A DNA stretch of 64,000 bases. Origin: Mesorhizobium waimense. Lineage in GTDB: Bacteria; Pseudomonadota; Alphaproteobacteria; Rhizobiales; Rhizobiaceae. The notes below the pieces were generated by a model. The model did no database searches, was not told the DNA's origin, and saw nothing but the letters and a program-made list of their open reading frames with translations. Both the position numbers and the translations under genes were made by a program. Positions 17,146 through 25,328 of the stretch are shown here, in pieces (position 1 is the stretch's first letter; every line of letters begins with the position of its first letter). The stretch lies in assembly GCF_003601975.1 (NCBI RefSeq), contig NZ_QZWZ01000009.1, forward strand, positions 171,734-235,733, in the 5' to 3' direction.

Positions 17146-18267
17146 ATGCTTGATCCGATCGTGAATTTCTTCACCCGGATTTTCCAGTGGATCGGCCGCG
17201 GCATCGGCCTCGCCATCGGCGTCATCCTGTGGCCGTTCATGTGGGCCGGCCGCTGGTACACGCAGCGCGGCTGGATACTGAAGGCCGTGCTCGGTACGGC
17301 GATCGTGATCTTGGTCGGACTGTACACCTATTTCTTCTGGAACACGCAATATTGGAAGAACTTCAATCCTGCCTATGCGGATGCTTATACATTCGCGCCG
17401 CCGGCCGGATCCGGCGAGCAAGTCACCGACGAAGGCGCGGAAGGCCAAGTCAAGACATGTACCAGGTCTGGCATCGTGACGGTTGCGGCGGATCTGATCG
17501 ATTTCAATGTCAATCAAAACGCCTGGATCTCGTCGATGATCCTGTACAAGTTAGGGCTCTTCGGCGTGGACTGGGATCATACACCGTTCCTGGACAACAA
17601 GGCGGCTTTCCAGCGCGGCGTACACCAGGCTGTTCGACGCACCGCGGTCGAATTGGTTGACACGATCGGCCGAGTACGCGGCACCAGCCAGATCGATCAA
17701 AACCTGCAGGATGCAAGAGGCGCGGTCGAATTCGACGAGGAAACGTGGTATTTCGGCCTTAGGCCATTCGGCCCCAAGACGCCAAGCCCCAGCTTCTACC
17801 GCACAGGCATCACGTCGCTTCGCACCTTCAACGACCGCCTGTTGAAATGCGAGGTGGTGTTCAACGCCCGCGCGGACAATCTGGCGAAGTTCGTCGACCG
17901 TATAGCCAGTGATATCGGTTCGACATCGGATATCCTCAGCAGACAGTCGCAGACAAACAACAATGGCTGGTTCGATACGCGCGCGGACGACCGATTCTGG
18001 TTCGCCTACGGACAGCTCTACGGCTACTACGGAATCCTGAAAGCCACGCGCACTGATTTCAAGGCCGTTATCGACACGCGCGGGCTCGGTCCGCTCTGGG
18101 ACCAACTCGACCAGCAGTTTCAGGCGGCGCTGAAAATTCGGCCCCTCATCATCTCAAATGGTCGGGAGGACGGTTGGATCATGCCATCCCACTTGACCAC
18201 CATGGGATTCTATATGCTGCGGGTCCGCTCCAATCTCGTTGAGGTCCGATCGGTTCTCGACCGCTGA
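17146..18267 (+). CDS. DUF2333-like membrane-anchored protein, last gene of AAA+ operon
   Basis: A 373-residue protein. A basic, tryptophan-rich N-terminus precedes one membrane helix at about residues 45-66 (LKAVLGTAIVILVGLYTYFFW). The rest is a probable periplasmic domain containing TRADDRFWFAYGQLYGYYGILKA, which I associate with DUF2333. The gene starts 16 bp after the previous stop. From about 17400 on, codon choice is visibly more AT-rich than in the genes upstream. Past the stop lies a divergent second copy of the last 23 codons. Both suggest replacement of most of the gene by a foreign allele. The function is unknown; it would tether the complex to the membrane. Confidence 0.75.
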   Translation: MLDPIVNFFTRIFQWIGRGIGLAIGVILWPFMWAGRWYTQRGWILKAVLGTAIVILVGLYTYFFWNTQYWKNFNPAYADAYTFAPPAGSGEQVTDEGAEGQVKTCTRSGIVTVAADLIDFNVNQNAWISSMILYKLGLFGVDWDHTPFLDNKAAFQRGVHQAVRRTAVELVDTIGRVRGTSQIDQNLQDARGAVEFDEETWYFGLRPFGPKTPSPSFYRTGITSLRTFNDRLLKCEVVFNARADNLAKFVDRIASDIGSTSDILSRQSQTNNNGWFDTRADDRFWFAYGQLYGYYGILKATRTDFKAVIDTRGLGPLWDQLDQQFQAALKIRPLIISNGREDGWIMPSHLTTMGFYMLRVRSNLVEVRSVLDR

Positions 18268-18304
18268 GCTTGAAACCGCGCCGGCACCGCCGCGAGGATG
18301 GCCG

Positions 18305-18373
18305 CACCTGACGACGATGGGTTTTTATGTGCTGAGAGTCCGTTCCAACATGGTCGAGATCAGCAACGTGCTG
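18305..18373 (+). pseudogene. orphan 3' end of a second DUF2333-like allele
   Basis: Translates to HLTTMGFYVLRVRSNMVEISN plus VL. It matches the last 23 coding codons before the end of the preceding gene (18190-18258) at 18 of 23 residues but only 48 of 69 bases. The differences are largely silent or conservative, as expected for a once-functional homologue rather than a decayed tandem copy. It has no start or upstream gene body. Confidence 0.75.
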
Positions 18374-18697
18374 ACGCCAGCGGTTTTGCCGGCATCGGCG
18401 GCGCTTGTTGATTTGCGTCGTCGCCCCTGTCGCATTCCGTGCATTGTGCGGCTGTTTTGAGACGGCGCACCAGCGCCTGCTCTGGCTTTTATACGGCGCC
18501 ATAGCCGGGCGCGAAGACCCGAGACAGGTCGACAAGAATTTTTCTCCATGGGAAACATAGTTGCATGAAAGTTGACGCCAAGGCAGCGACAAGGGTAGAA
18601 CATGCCCGCGCCTGCAGTGCCGGGCCGTTTCGAGCTTGCTTGCGACCAAACTGATCAAACCCGTCCCCTCCATCGTCCAATCCAGAGGAAAGCCGTC
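18374..18697 (+). other. intergenic region upstream of fhs
   Basis: 324 bp between the orphan DUF2333 tail and fhs. It probably carries the fhs promoter and 5' leader. I see no convincing gene, riboswitch or strong hairpin here. Confidence 0.4.
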
Positions 18698-20377
18698 ATG
18701 GCCGAAGTGAAGTCCGACATCGAGATCGCGCGCGCCGCCAAGAAGAAGCAGATCCAGGAGATCGGCCAAAAGATCGGCATCCCGACCGAGCATCTTTTGC
18801 CTTACGGCCACGACAAGGCGAAGATCTCCGCCGAGTTCATCAAGTCGGTGAAGGGCAACAAGGACGGCAAGCTGATCCTGGTCACCGCCATCAACCCGAC
18901 GCCGGCCGGCGAAGGCAAGACGACGACGACGGTCGGCCTCGGCGACGGCCTCAACCGCATCGGCAAGAAAGCCATCGTCTGCATCCGCGAAGCCTCGCTC
19001 GGGCCGAATTTCGGCGTCAAGGGCGGTGCTGCCGGCGGCGGCTACGCGCAGGTCGTGCCGATGGAGGACATGAACCTCCACTTCACCGGCGACTTCCACG
19101 CCATCACCACCGCGCACAATCTACTTTCGGCGCTGATCGACAACCACATCTACTGGGGCAACGAGCTCGGCATCGACACGCGCCGCGTTGTCTGGCGCCG
19201 CGTCATGGACATGAACGACCGGGCGCTGCGCGAGATCATCTGCTCGCTCGGCGGCGTCCCCAACGGTTTCCCGCGCGAGGGCGGCTTCGACATCACCGTC
19301 GCCTCAGAAGTCATGGCGATCCTGTGCCTGGCCACCGACCTCAAGGACCTTGAAAAGCGCCTCGGCGACATCATCGTCGCCTACCGCCGCGACAAGTTGC
19401 CGGTCTATGCCCGCGACCTCAAGGCCGATGGCGCCATGGCCGTTCTCCTAAAGGACGCTATGCAGCCCAACCTCGTGCAGACGCTGGAGAACAACCCGGC
19501 CTTCGTCCATGGCGGCCCTTTCGCCAACATCGCGCATGGCTGCAACTCAGTCGTCGCCACCACGACGGCGCTGAAGCTCGCCGACTATGTCGTCACCGAA
19601 GCCGGTTTCGGCGCCGATCTCGGTGCTGAAAAGTTCTTCGACATCAAGTGCCGCAAAGCCGGCCTGAAGCCGGCGGCGGCCGTCATCGTCGCCACCGTGC
19701 GCGCCATGAAGATGAATGGCGGCATCAAGAAGGAAGAGCTCGGCAAGGAGAACGTCGAGGCGGTCAAGAAGGGCTGCCTCAACCTCGGCCGCCACATCGA
19801 GAACGTGAAGCAGTTCGGCGTGCCGGCAGTGGTGGCGATCAACCACTTCACCACCGACACCGATGCCGAAATCCAGGCGATGAAGGATTTCGTCGCCTCG
19901 CTCGGCGCCCAGGCGATCCTGTGCAAGCACTGGGCCCAGGGCTCGGCCGGCATCGAGGATCTGGCGAAGAAGGTGGTCGAGATCGCTGAGTCCGGCGCGT
20001 CGCAGTTCTCGCCGCTCTATCCCGATGAGATGCCGCTGTTCGAAAAGATCAACACCATCGTCAAGCGCATCTACCGTGGCGACGAGGCGATCGCCGACAA
20101 GTCGATCCGCGACCAGTTGCACGCCTGGGAACAGGCCGGCTACGGCAACCTGCCGGTCTGCATGGCCAAGACGCAGTATTCCTTCTCGACCGACCCGAAC
20201 CTGCGCGGCGCGCCGACCGGCCACACCGTGCCGGTGCGCGAGGTCAGGCTGTCGGCCGGCGCCGGCTTCGTCGTCATCATCTGCGGCGAGGTCATGACCA
20301 TGCCCGGCCTGCCCAAGGCGCCGTCCTCGGAGAAGATCTTCCTCAACGAGACCGGCCAGATCGAAGGCCTGTTCTGA
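18698..20377 (+). CDS. fhs: formate-tetrahydrofolate ligase
   Basis: A 559-residue enzyme that joins formate to tetrahydrofolate using ATP, supplying 10-formyl-THF to one-carbon metabolism. [15 protein letters not shown] near residue 68 is the ATP-binding P-loop, and family blocks such as [15 protein letters not shown] and the C-terminal [10 protein letters not shown] are intact. The ATG at 18698 is preceded by AGAGGAAAG; an in-frame upstream start would add an unlikely 32-residue leader. It is a single-gene unit ending at a shared hairpin. Confidence 0.95.
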   Translation: MAEVKSDIEIARAAKKKQIQEIGQKIGIPTEHLLPYGHDKAKISAEFIKSVKGNKDGKLILVTAINPTPAGEGKTTTTVGLGDGLNRIGKKAIVCIREASLGPNFGVKGGAAGGGYAQVVPMEDMNLHFTGDFHAITTAHNLLSALIDNHIYWGNELGIDTRRVVWRRVMDMNDRALREIICSLGGVPNGFPREGGFDITVASEVMAILCLATDLKDLEKRLGDIIVAYRRDKLPVYARDLKADGAMAVLLKDAMQPNLVQTLENNPAFVHGGPFANIAHGCNSVVATTTALKLADYVVTEAGFGADLGAEKFFDIKCRKAGLKPAAAVIVATVRAMKMNGGIKKEELGKENVEAVKKGCLNLGRHIENVKQFGVPAVVAINHFTTDTDAEIQAMKDFVASLGAQAILCKHWAQGSAGIEDLAKKVVEIAESGASQFSPLYPDEMPLFEKINTIVKRIYRGDEAIADKSIRDQLHAWEQAGYGNLPVCMAKTQYSFSTDPNLRGAPTGHTVPVREVRLSAGAGFVVIICGEVMTMPGLPKAPSSEKIFLNETGQIEGLF

Positions 20378-20439
20378 GATCCATGACTATCAGTCGCGCA
20401 GGCGTTTTTGCGTACCGATGAAGACGCGTCTGCTGGAAA

Positions 20440-20475
20440 GCAAGGATTGGGAGCTCGCGCTCAGCCAATCCTTGC
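20440..20475. terminator. hairpin between fhs and the convergent membrane gene
   Basis: An 11-bp perfect stem (GCAAGGATTGG at 20440-20450, CCAATCCTTGC at 20465-20475) with a 14-nt loop. It lies between the converging fhs and 20489-21853 genes. T-runs are absent, so termination may be Rho-assisted, or it may only protect the 3' ends. Confidence 0.55.
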
Positions 20476-20488
20476 GGTCACCGGCCGG

Positions 20489-21853
20489 TTAGCTCGCGCC
20501 GAATTTGCTGATTGCATTTGTGGAAACGAAAACCAGCCGGTCGAGCAGCGCAAAGAAGACGTCTATGCTGAACCCGACCACAAAGGCGAAGGTGAAGAGA
20601 CCGAAACCGACAGATTTGAATTCGCTGTTGTTGCCAAAGGTTGGCCCCCAAAACCAGGCCAGGATCATTCCAGCCAATGCGGCCAGCGCCATTCGGTGCG
20701 CGATGCGATAGACTGGCGGGTTCGGCTGTGTCGTGTCCAGTATAAGCCTCATGTAGTAGATCATGGAGCCTAAGGCTGCATAAAGGCACGGCAGAATCCA
20801 CACGGCATAGGGATCGATAGCGTCTTTTATCCTTAGTGCCCACGAATCCACCGACGGCACCGTCATCGAGACGTAATTCAGAGAATACTTACAGGCCTGG
20901 CCAACAATTCTCCTCATGTCCATCCCAAGTACCTGAGAACTGGAGGCATGTGCAGCAAGTTCAGCCGCGGAGATCGCTTGCGTCGTGGCGCCGTCTATGA
21001 CTTCCGGTTTCGCTGCCGGTTGGGCCTGGCAAAAGAAATTCATGGTATCGCTTCCGGCCGGCGGTGGCTTGGCGGCATCTGCGTCGCCGGCACCATCCGG
21101 CTTCGTCTCGGGCGTTGGGGAGCCCGACATGGTGACGTCCGCGGTCTTGAATGCGCCGACAATATCCCGACCGCTGGCCATCGCCGTCGTAACGAAGGTT
21201 TCGAGTTTCAACACTCCCGGAAAAGGCGAGTCCGACAAATTCTCGAAGTCGCCCACTCTTGTTTCCAGGGATTTCAGTTTGAAATTGAGATCGCGAAGTT
21301 CGTGCAAGGTAAGGTAGGACGATTCACGAGCCAGCTCGTCGATTGGCCGTTTCGTTTGAACCTTGGCGTCTTCTGGCTTCCCGCCCAATTCAACCGGAAG
21401 GTTTGCGAGTTGCACCTGATCTGGAGAGAACAACTCATCCTGAGCTATCAGCAGTTGTCGTTCCAATTGACCGAAACGACGATCCGGCTGCTGCGCCGCC
21501 AAAGTCTGGATCTCCGTCAGCAACGCGACACCTCTGTTGTATACCAGGGACAGAGAACCGACGAGAAACATCAGCAACATTGACAGGAAAATACAAGTAT
21601 AGACCATGCCGCGGGAGACACGATCGTTGTTGCTGCTCTTCAACAGCAGGCGAGCAGATTCGATTTCGGCCTTCAGCGCAACAACATCGGTCTGATCCAT
21701 TTTCCTTTGCTCTAACGGAAGCATCGCAACCTTCGCTCGCGCGGATACAAGATACTCGTTTCGCGGCTTCCCCTTCCTTGAGGCCTCCGCGATAATCTGG
21801 TCCGCTTCCAGGAGCAGATCCTCGACGCTTGCGGTTTCTGTCGGTTGCGCCAA
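20489..21853 (-). CDS. uncharacterised multi-pass membrane protein
   Basis: A 454-residue protein. The first 85 residues are cytoplasmic and helical. One membrane helix follows at about 88-108 (CIFLSMLLMFLVGSLSLVY), then a long soluble domain of about 230 residues with predicted coiled-coil (RESSYLTLHELRDLNFKLKSLETR). A C-terminal cluster of three helices covers about 345-440. Codon use is more AT-rich than in neighbouring housekeeping genes, like the DUF2333-like gene upstream. I do not recognise the family. The small secreted-protein gene lies 9 bp upstream in the same direction, so the two probably work together. Possible roles include sensing or anchoring, but this is not shown. Confidence 0.7.
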   Translation of the reverse strand: MAQPTETASVEDLLLEADQIIAEASRKGKPRNEYLVSARAKVAMLPLEQRKMDQTDVVALKAEIESARLLLKSSNNDRVSRGMVYTCIFLSMLLMFLVGSLSLVYNRGVALLTEIQTLAAQQPDRRFGQLERQLLIAQDELFSPDQVQLANLPVELGGKPEDAKVQTKRPIDELARESSYLTLHELRDLNFKLKSLETRVGDFENLSDSPFPGVLKLETFVTTAMASGRDIVGAFKTADVTMSGSPTPETKPDGAGDADAAKPPPAGSDTMNFFCQAQPAAKPEVIDGATTQAISAAELAAHASSSQVLGMDMRRIVGQACKYSLNYVSMTVPSVDSWALRIKDAIDPYAVWILPCLYAALGSMIYYMRLILDTTQPNPPVYRIAHRMALAALAGMILAWFWGPTFGNNSEFKSVGFGLFTFAFVVGFSIDVFFALLDRLVFVSTNAISKFGAS

Positions 21854-21862
21854 GTTCCCTCC

Positions 21863-22078
21863 TCAGCCTAGCCACCCAGGCACAAAGCCGTAGGGGCTTG
21901 GGCATCCACAGGGCGTTCCCGGCGGGCCTGGCGGCTGCGCCCAACACCAGAAATTCGGAGTATGACAAATTGTACCTGGAGCGTGCGGGGGGACCTGGGC
22001 GAAAGCAGGCCACGGTAGAATTGCCGCGACACCAACAAGCGCGGCAGCAACTGCAGTCCATGCAACGCGCGTTTTCAA
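21863..22078 (-). CDS. small secreted Pro/Cys-rich protein, TTG start
   Basis: 71 residues. A clear signal peptide spans residues 1-27 (basic start, hydrophobic core VAAALVGVAAILPWPAFA, then cleavage before QVPP). The mature peptide is about 44 residues, rich in Pro, Gly and Trp, with four cysteines suited to two disulfides. TTG at 22078 is the only sensible start in frame, with a weak GGGG upstream. It lies 9 bp before the membrane-protein gene and is likely co-transcribed. I know of no family; it could be a periplasmic or lipid-facing partner of the membrane protein. Confidence 0.6.
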   Translation of the reverse strand: MKTRVAWTAVAAALVGVAAILPWPAFAQVPPHAPGTICHTPNFWCWAQPPGPPGTPCGCPSPYGFVPGWLG

Positions 22079-22371
22079 TTGCTAGCCCCACAGTCTACCA
22101 ATCGCACTTGGATTAGATCCAAACTTCACCCTCTGGAAAGTCGAGCTTGGCGTCTGTGAAATACATCACTCGTTGCGTAGTTTTCCTTTGCTTTGAAGTG
22201 GCGGTGGAATCCACGCTCGATCGGTGGATTATTTTGAACAGCGAATTGGGCCCGAAAAAGAGATTTGCAGCGAGCAAGACAGATCGTGGACCGGCTTGGA
22301 TGACATCCAAAGGCGCGAAACAAGAAGGGCACCGCATCGCTGCGGCGCCCTTTGTTTCCCGAGCCGGTTCC
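22079..22371. other. intergenic stretch upstream of the secreted peptide gene
   Basis: 293 bp of lower GC than its surroundings. It contains the terminator for the cysteine hydrolase and probably the promoter for the secreted/membrane pair. A minus-strand open frame ending at 22113 has some coding look (VMYFTDAKLDFPEGEVWI) but lacks a credible start, and it overlaps the terminator. Confidence 0.35.
22326..22351 (-). terminator. terminator after the cysteine hydrolase
   Basis: AGGGC-A-CCGCA (22326-22336) pairs with TGCGG-C-GCCCT (22341-22351), with one mismatch and a 4-nt loop. On the minus strand it is followed by TTCTTGTTT, as expected for the gene ending at 22372. Confidence 0.65.
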
Positions 22372-23019
22372 CTACGCGGCGTTTCGCGCCAGCGCGCGCT
22401 GGTTGGACGTATAGATCGTGTCGCGCTCCGGCAGCGCACCGGACGTCAGGCAGTCGATCCACTCGGCGGTCTTGAGCACCGCCGCGAAGCGCGACTGCAG
22501 GATGATGCTCACCACGCGATGGATGTCCTCGGCCGAGGCATAGCCGGCGCTGTTGGCATAGGGCACCGAGCCGGTGGCGTCGGAGAGGAACTCGACCGCA
22601 AAACCCATATGCACGGCGTGGATGATGGTCGAGAGATCGCAATTGTGCGTCATGTAGCCGACAACGACGATCGTATCGATCACATTGGCGCGCAGCCAGT
22701 CTTCGAGGTCGGTGCCGGTGAAAGCGGAGGGCAGTGCCTTTTCGACATAGTGGTCGCGGCTTCGTCGGGCGATCTCCGGATGCAGCTCGCCACCATGGCT
22801 GCCCTTGGCGAAAATCGGCGACGTCTCCGGCGCCATCTGCTTGACGACCACGACCTTCACGCCGACCTCGGCGGCCGCGTCCATGGCGCGCGCCACATTG
22901 ACGACGCTGTCGCGGAACGGCGGATACTGGATGGCGAGGTTGCCGCCGTCATAGTCGTTCTGGACATCGACGACGACGAGCGCGCGGCGCGGCGCCTTGC
23001 TGTTGGCTGCTGCAGACAT
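22372..23019 (-). CDS. isochorismatase-like cysteine hydrolase
   Basis: A 215-residue member of the cysteine hydrolase (nicotinamidase/isochorismatase) family. The catalytic triad can be read: Asp in VVVDVQNDY near residue 18, Lys in VEKALPSAF, and the nucleophilic Cys in MTHNCDLS. The substrate might be an amide such as nicotinamide, carbamoylsarcosine or a related ureide, but nothing decides. ATG 23019 follows AGAAAGGAAAACACC. It is transcribed away from a GlxA-type regulator across a 126-bp gap that holds a TGTCCC inverted repeat, so the regulator probably controls it. Confidence 0.85.
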   Translation of the reverse strand: MSAAANSKAPRRALVVVDVQNDYDGGNLAIQYPPFRDSVVNVARAMDAAAEVGVKVVVVKQMAPETSPIFAKGSHGGELHPEIARRSRDHYVEKALPSAFTGTDLEDWLRANVIDTIVVVGYMTHNCDLSTIIHAVHMGFAVEFLSDATGSVPYANSAGYASAEDIHRVVSIILQSRFAAVLKTAEWIDCLTSGALPERDTIYTSNQRALARNAA

Positions 23020-23084
23020 GGTGTTTTCCTTTCTGGCTTGGATCTGATTGGGCAAGGATAGGCGTGCCGCCGATCGTCCAAAAG

Positions 23085-23119
23085 TGTCCCGATTGACATC
23101 ATTCGAAAGAATTGGGACA
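23085..23119. promoter_or_regulatory. TGTCCC inverted repeat, likely operator
   Basis: TGTCCCGATT (23085-23094) and AATTGGGACA (23110-23119) are inverted copies matching at 9 of 10 positions, 15 bp apart, in the divergent promoter region. A third TGTCCC touches the regulator's ATG at 23140-23145, which would allow autoregulation. Confidence 0.6.
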
Positions 23120-23145
23120 AACTCCCTTCCAACCAAAGGTGTCCC

Positions 23146-24132
23146 ATGGCAGACCCGATCATCGCCGCCATCGCGTTCGATGGCATCAGTCCATTCCACC
23201 TCTCCGTGCCGTGCCTGGTATTCGGCACCGACCGCACCAGGCTTGGCCTGCCGCGATTCGACTTTCGCGTCTGCGCGATGGAACAGGGCGCAATCCATAC
23301 CGATGCCGGATTGATGATTGCCGTGCCGCACGGGCTCGCCGCACTCGAAGACGCCGACATAGTCATCGTCCCAAGCTGGAGAGAGCTTGAGGATCCGTTG
23401 CCGCCAGCGCTGACAGAGGCGCTTGGCCGCGCCCATCGCCGCGGTGCGCTGATCGTGGGACTCTGCCTCGGCACCTTCGCCATCGCCGCCGCCGGACTGC
23501 TTGCGGGACGGCGAGCGACGACGCACTGGGCCTATACGGACCAATTGCAGGCGCTTCATCCCGACATCATCCTCGATGCGGATGTGCTCTATGTCGACGA
23601 GGGCGACATCGTGACATCGGCCGGCGTCGCCGCCGGGCTGGATTGCTGCCTCCACATTGTGCGAGCCCGCTATGGTGCTGAAATAGCACTGCGGCTCGCC
23701 CGCCACATTGTCCTGTCTCCGCACCGGCAAGGTGGACAGGCGCAGTTCATCGAACGTCCGGTCGCGAAAACGCCGACCGCCGACCGGTTCGCGCAGGCTC
23801 TCGACCAAGTGCGCAAAACGCTCGGCGAAGCGCACAGCCTGGACAGCGTCGCCGATGCCGCCGGCCTCACCCGCCGGACGTTCACGCGCCGCTTTCAGAA
23901 ATCGAACGGCACCAGCTTCGGCGACTGGCTGACCGACCAGCGCCTGGCGCTGGCGCAAAGGTTGCTGGAGGCGACCGACAAATCGATGGATATGGTGGCC
24001 TTCGAGGCCGGGTTCGGCAGCGCCACGTCGCTCCGCCAGCATTTCGCGGCGCGGCTCAGGACATCGCCGATGCAGTACAGGCGCGAATTTTCAAAGAGCG
24101 CTCAGGGCCGGGCCCACGCCTCGGCGCTCTGA
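23146..24132 (+). CDS. GlxA/FtrA-type AraC-family transcriptional regulator
   Basis: A 328-residue regulator. Residues 1-190 form a DJ-1/PfpI-like domain with the nucleophile-elbow Cys in GLCLGTFAIAAAG. Residues 215-320 form an AraC-type double helix-turn-helix (LDSVADAAGLTRRTFTRRFQ; MDMVAFEAGFGSATSLRQHF). Proteins of this type activate catabolic genes in response to small metabolites. The divergent cysteine hydrolase and the inverted repeat between them make that gene the probable target. The start abuts a third TGTCCC half site. Confidence 0.9.
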   Translation: MADPIIAAIAFDGISPFHLSVPCLVFGTDRTRLGLPRFDFRVCAMEQGAIHTDAGLMIAVPHGLAALEDADIVIVPSWRELEDPLPPALTEALGRAHRRGALIVGLCLGTFAIAAAGLLAGRRATTHWAYTDQLQALHPDIILDADVLYVDEGDIVTSAGVAAGLDCCLHIVRARYGAEIALRLARHIVLSPHRQGGQAQFIERPVAKTPTADRFAQALDQVRKTLGEAHSLDSVADAAGLTRRTFTRRFQKSNGTSFGDWLTDQRLALAQRLLEATDKSMDMVAFEAGFGSATSLRQHFAARLRTSPMQYRREFSKSAQGRAHASAL

Positions 24133-24153
24133 GCGGCCGGAATCAGGAACCGC

Positions 24154-24711
24154 TCAGCGCTGCTTTATCGGCCGCGCCGGATTGCCGACCACGGTCGTAT
24201 TGGCCGGCACATCCCGCGTCACCACCGCGCCGGCGCCAACAATGGCGCCCTCGCCGATGCTGACACCGCCGAGAATGACGGCGCTGCCGCCGATCCACGC
24301 ATTGTCACCGATCTCGACCGGTTTGGCGATCTCCAACCCTGCCTGCCGCCCGGCCGCCTCCTTGTGGTGCTCGGCGCAATAGATCTGCACGTTCGGGCCG
24401 AGCAGCGTCCGCTCGCCGATGCGGACCGGCGCCGTATCGAGGATGGTGCAGCCGGCATTGAGGAACGAGCCGTCGCCGAGAAAGACGTTGAAGCCGTAGG
24501 CGCAGTGGAACGGAGCCTCGATCCGCGCGCCCTCGCCCGCGCTTCCAAGCAGCGCCTTCAGGCTTGGCCCGAGGTTTCCACGTTGCCCGGGCGGGAGCGA
24601 ATTGTGCTCGAACAAAGCGTCGCGGGCGATGACGCGCAGCGCCTCCAGTTCGTCGTCGAGGCACGTATACCACTCACCTGCCGCCATTTTCGTGCGTTCA
24701 ATTTGTGCCAA
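24154..24711 (-). CDS. maltose O-acetyltransferase-like hexapeptide acetyltransferase
   Basis: A 185-residue left-handed beta-helix acetyltransferase of the Maa/NodL type, which moves acetyl from acetyl-CoA to a sugar hydroxyl. The N-terminal ERTKMAAGEWYTCLDDEL matches the family lead, hexapeptide repeats run from residue 75, and the catalytic His is in YCAEHHKEA. I chose the TTG start at 24711 because ACAGGAG stands 8 bases before it and it restores the conserved N-terminus; ATG 24687 is an alternative. The acceptor sugar is unknown. NodL is a relative in rhizobia, but no nod genes are near. Confidence 0.85.
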   Translation of the reverse strand: MAQIERTKMAAGEWYTCLDDELEALRVIARDALFEHNSLPPGQRGNLGPSLKALLGSAGEGARIEAPFHCAYGFNVFLGDGSFLNAGCTILDTAPVRIGERTLLGPNVQIYCAEHHKEAAGRQAGLEIAKPVEIGDNAWIGGSAVILGGVSIGEGAIVGAGAVVTRDVPANTTVVGNPARPIKQR

Positions 24712-24866
24712 GGCGGTGTCTCCTGTCTCTGCGTCGTGTTTCGATGTTTTACTAAAGTACAGTCGGCCCCAATACGAGAAGTGCGACCCGTCTCTGGTCA
24801 AATGTTCGACCTATGCTAGCTTGCCCCGGCAGGGCTGTCCCGGCCCTGACATCGAGGGGGTCAATC

Positions 24867-25328
24867 ATGCTTTACATGCTTGCACTGCTGATCGGCGTCA
24901 TTGCCGGTCTGCGCGCCATGACCGCGCCGGCCGCTGTTACCTGGGGTGCCTATCTCGGCTGGCTGCCCGTGGCCGGGACCTGGGCGAGCTTCATGAGCCA
25001 CTGGGCCGCCGTCGGCATCTTCACCATCCTGGCCATCGTCGAGTTGATCACCGACCAGTTGCCGTCGACGCCGAGCAGGAAAGTGCCGCAGCAGTTCGGC
25101 GCGCGCATCATCGCTGGCGCCTTCGCCGGCGCGGTGATCGGCGCGACCGGCGGCGCCACCATCGGCGGGCTCATCGCCGGCGCCGTCGGCGCGGTGATCG
25201 GCACGTATGGCGGCGCCGAAGTGCGCGGCCGGCTGGCAGCCGCTTTCGGCAAGGATCCGCCCGCCGCCTTCATCGAGGACGCGGTGGCGATCGTGGGCGG
25301 CCTGCTCATCGTGGCGGCCGTGGCATGA
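24867..25328 (+). CDS. DUF4126-type small membrane protein
   Basis: A 153-residue membrane protein with four hydrophobic segments. Its glycine-rich core (AGAFAGAVIGATGGATIGGLI) resembles glycine-zipper proteins of the DUF4126 family. ATG 24867 follows GAGGGGGTCAATC. Its stop overlaps the next gene's start (ATGA), so the oxidoreductase is translationally coupled. The function is unknown; the pairing suggests a membrane partner for the flavoprotein or its electron acceptor. Confidence 0.75.
   Translation: MLYMLALLIGVIAGLRAMTAPAAVTWGAYLGWLPVAGTWASFMSHWAAVGIFTILAIVELITDQLPSTPSRKVPQQFGARIIAGAFAGAVIGATGGATIGGLIAGAVGAVIGTYGGAEVRGRLAAAFGKDPPAAFIEDAVAIVGGLLIVAAVA

Noticed and set aside
22113..22439. 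Minus-strand frame ending VMYFTDAKLDFPEGEVWI
   Set aside because: The C-terminal end looks coding, but the frame runs through the hydrolase terminator and gene end and has no good start; kept only as a note.
24154..24711. NodL nodulation acetyltransferase
   Set aside because: Fold matches, but no nod genes or nod box are nearby; a general sugar acetyltransferase is as likely.
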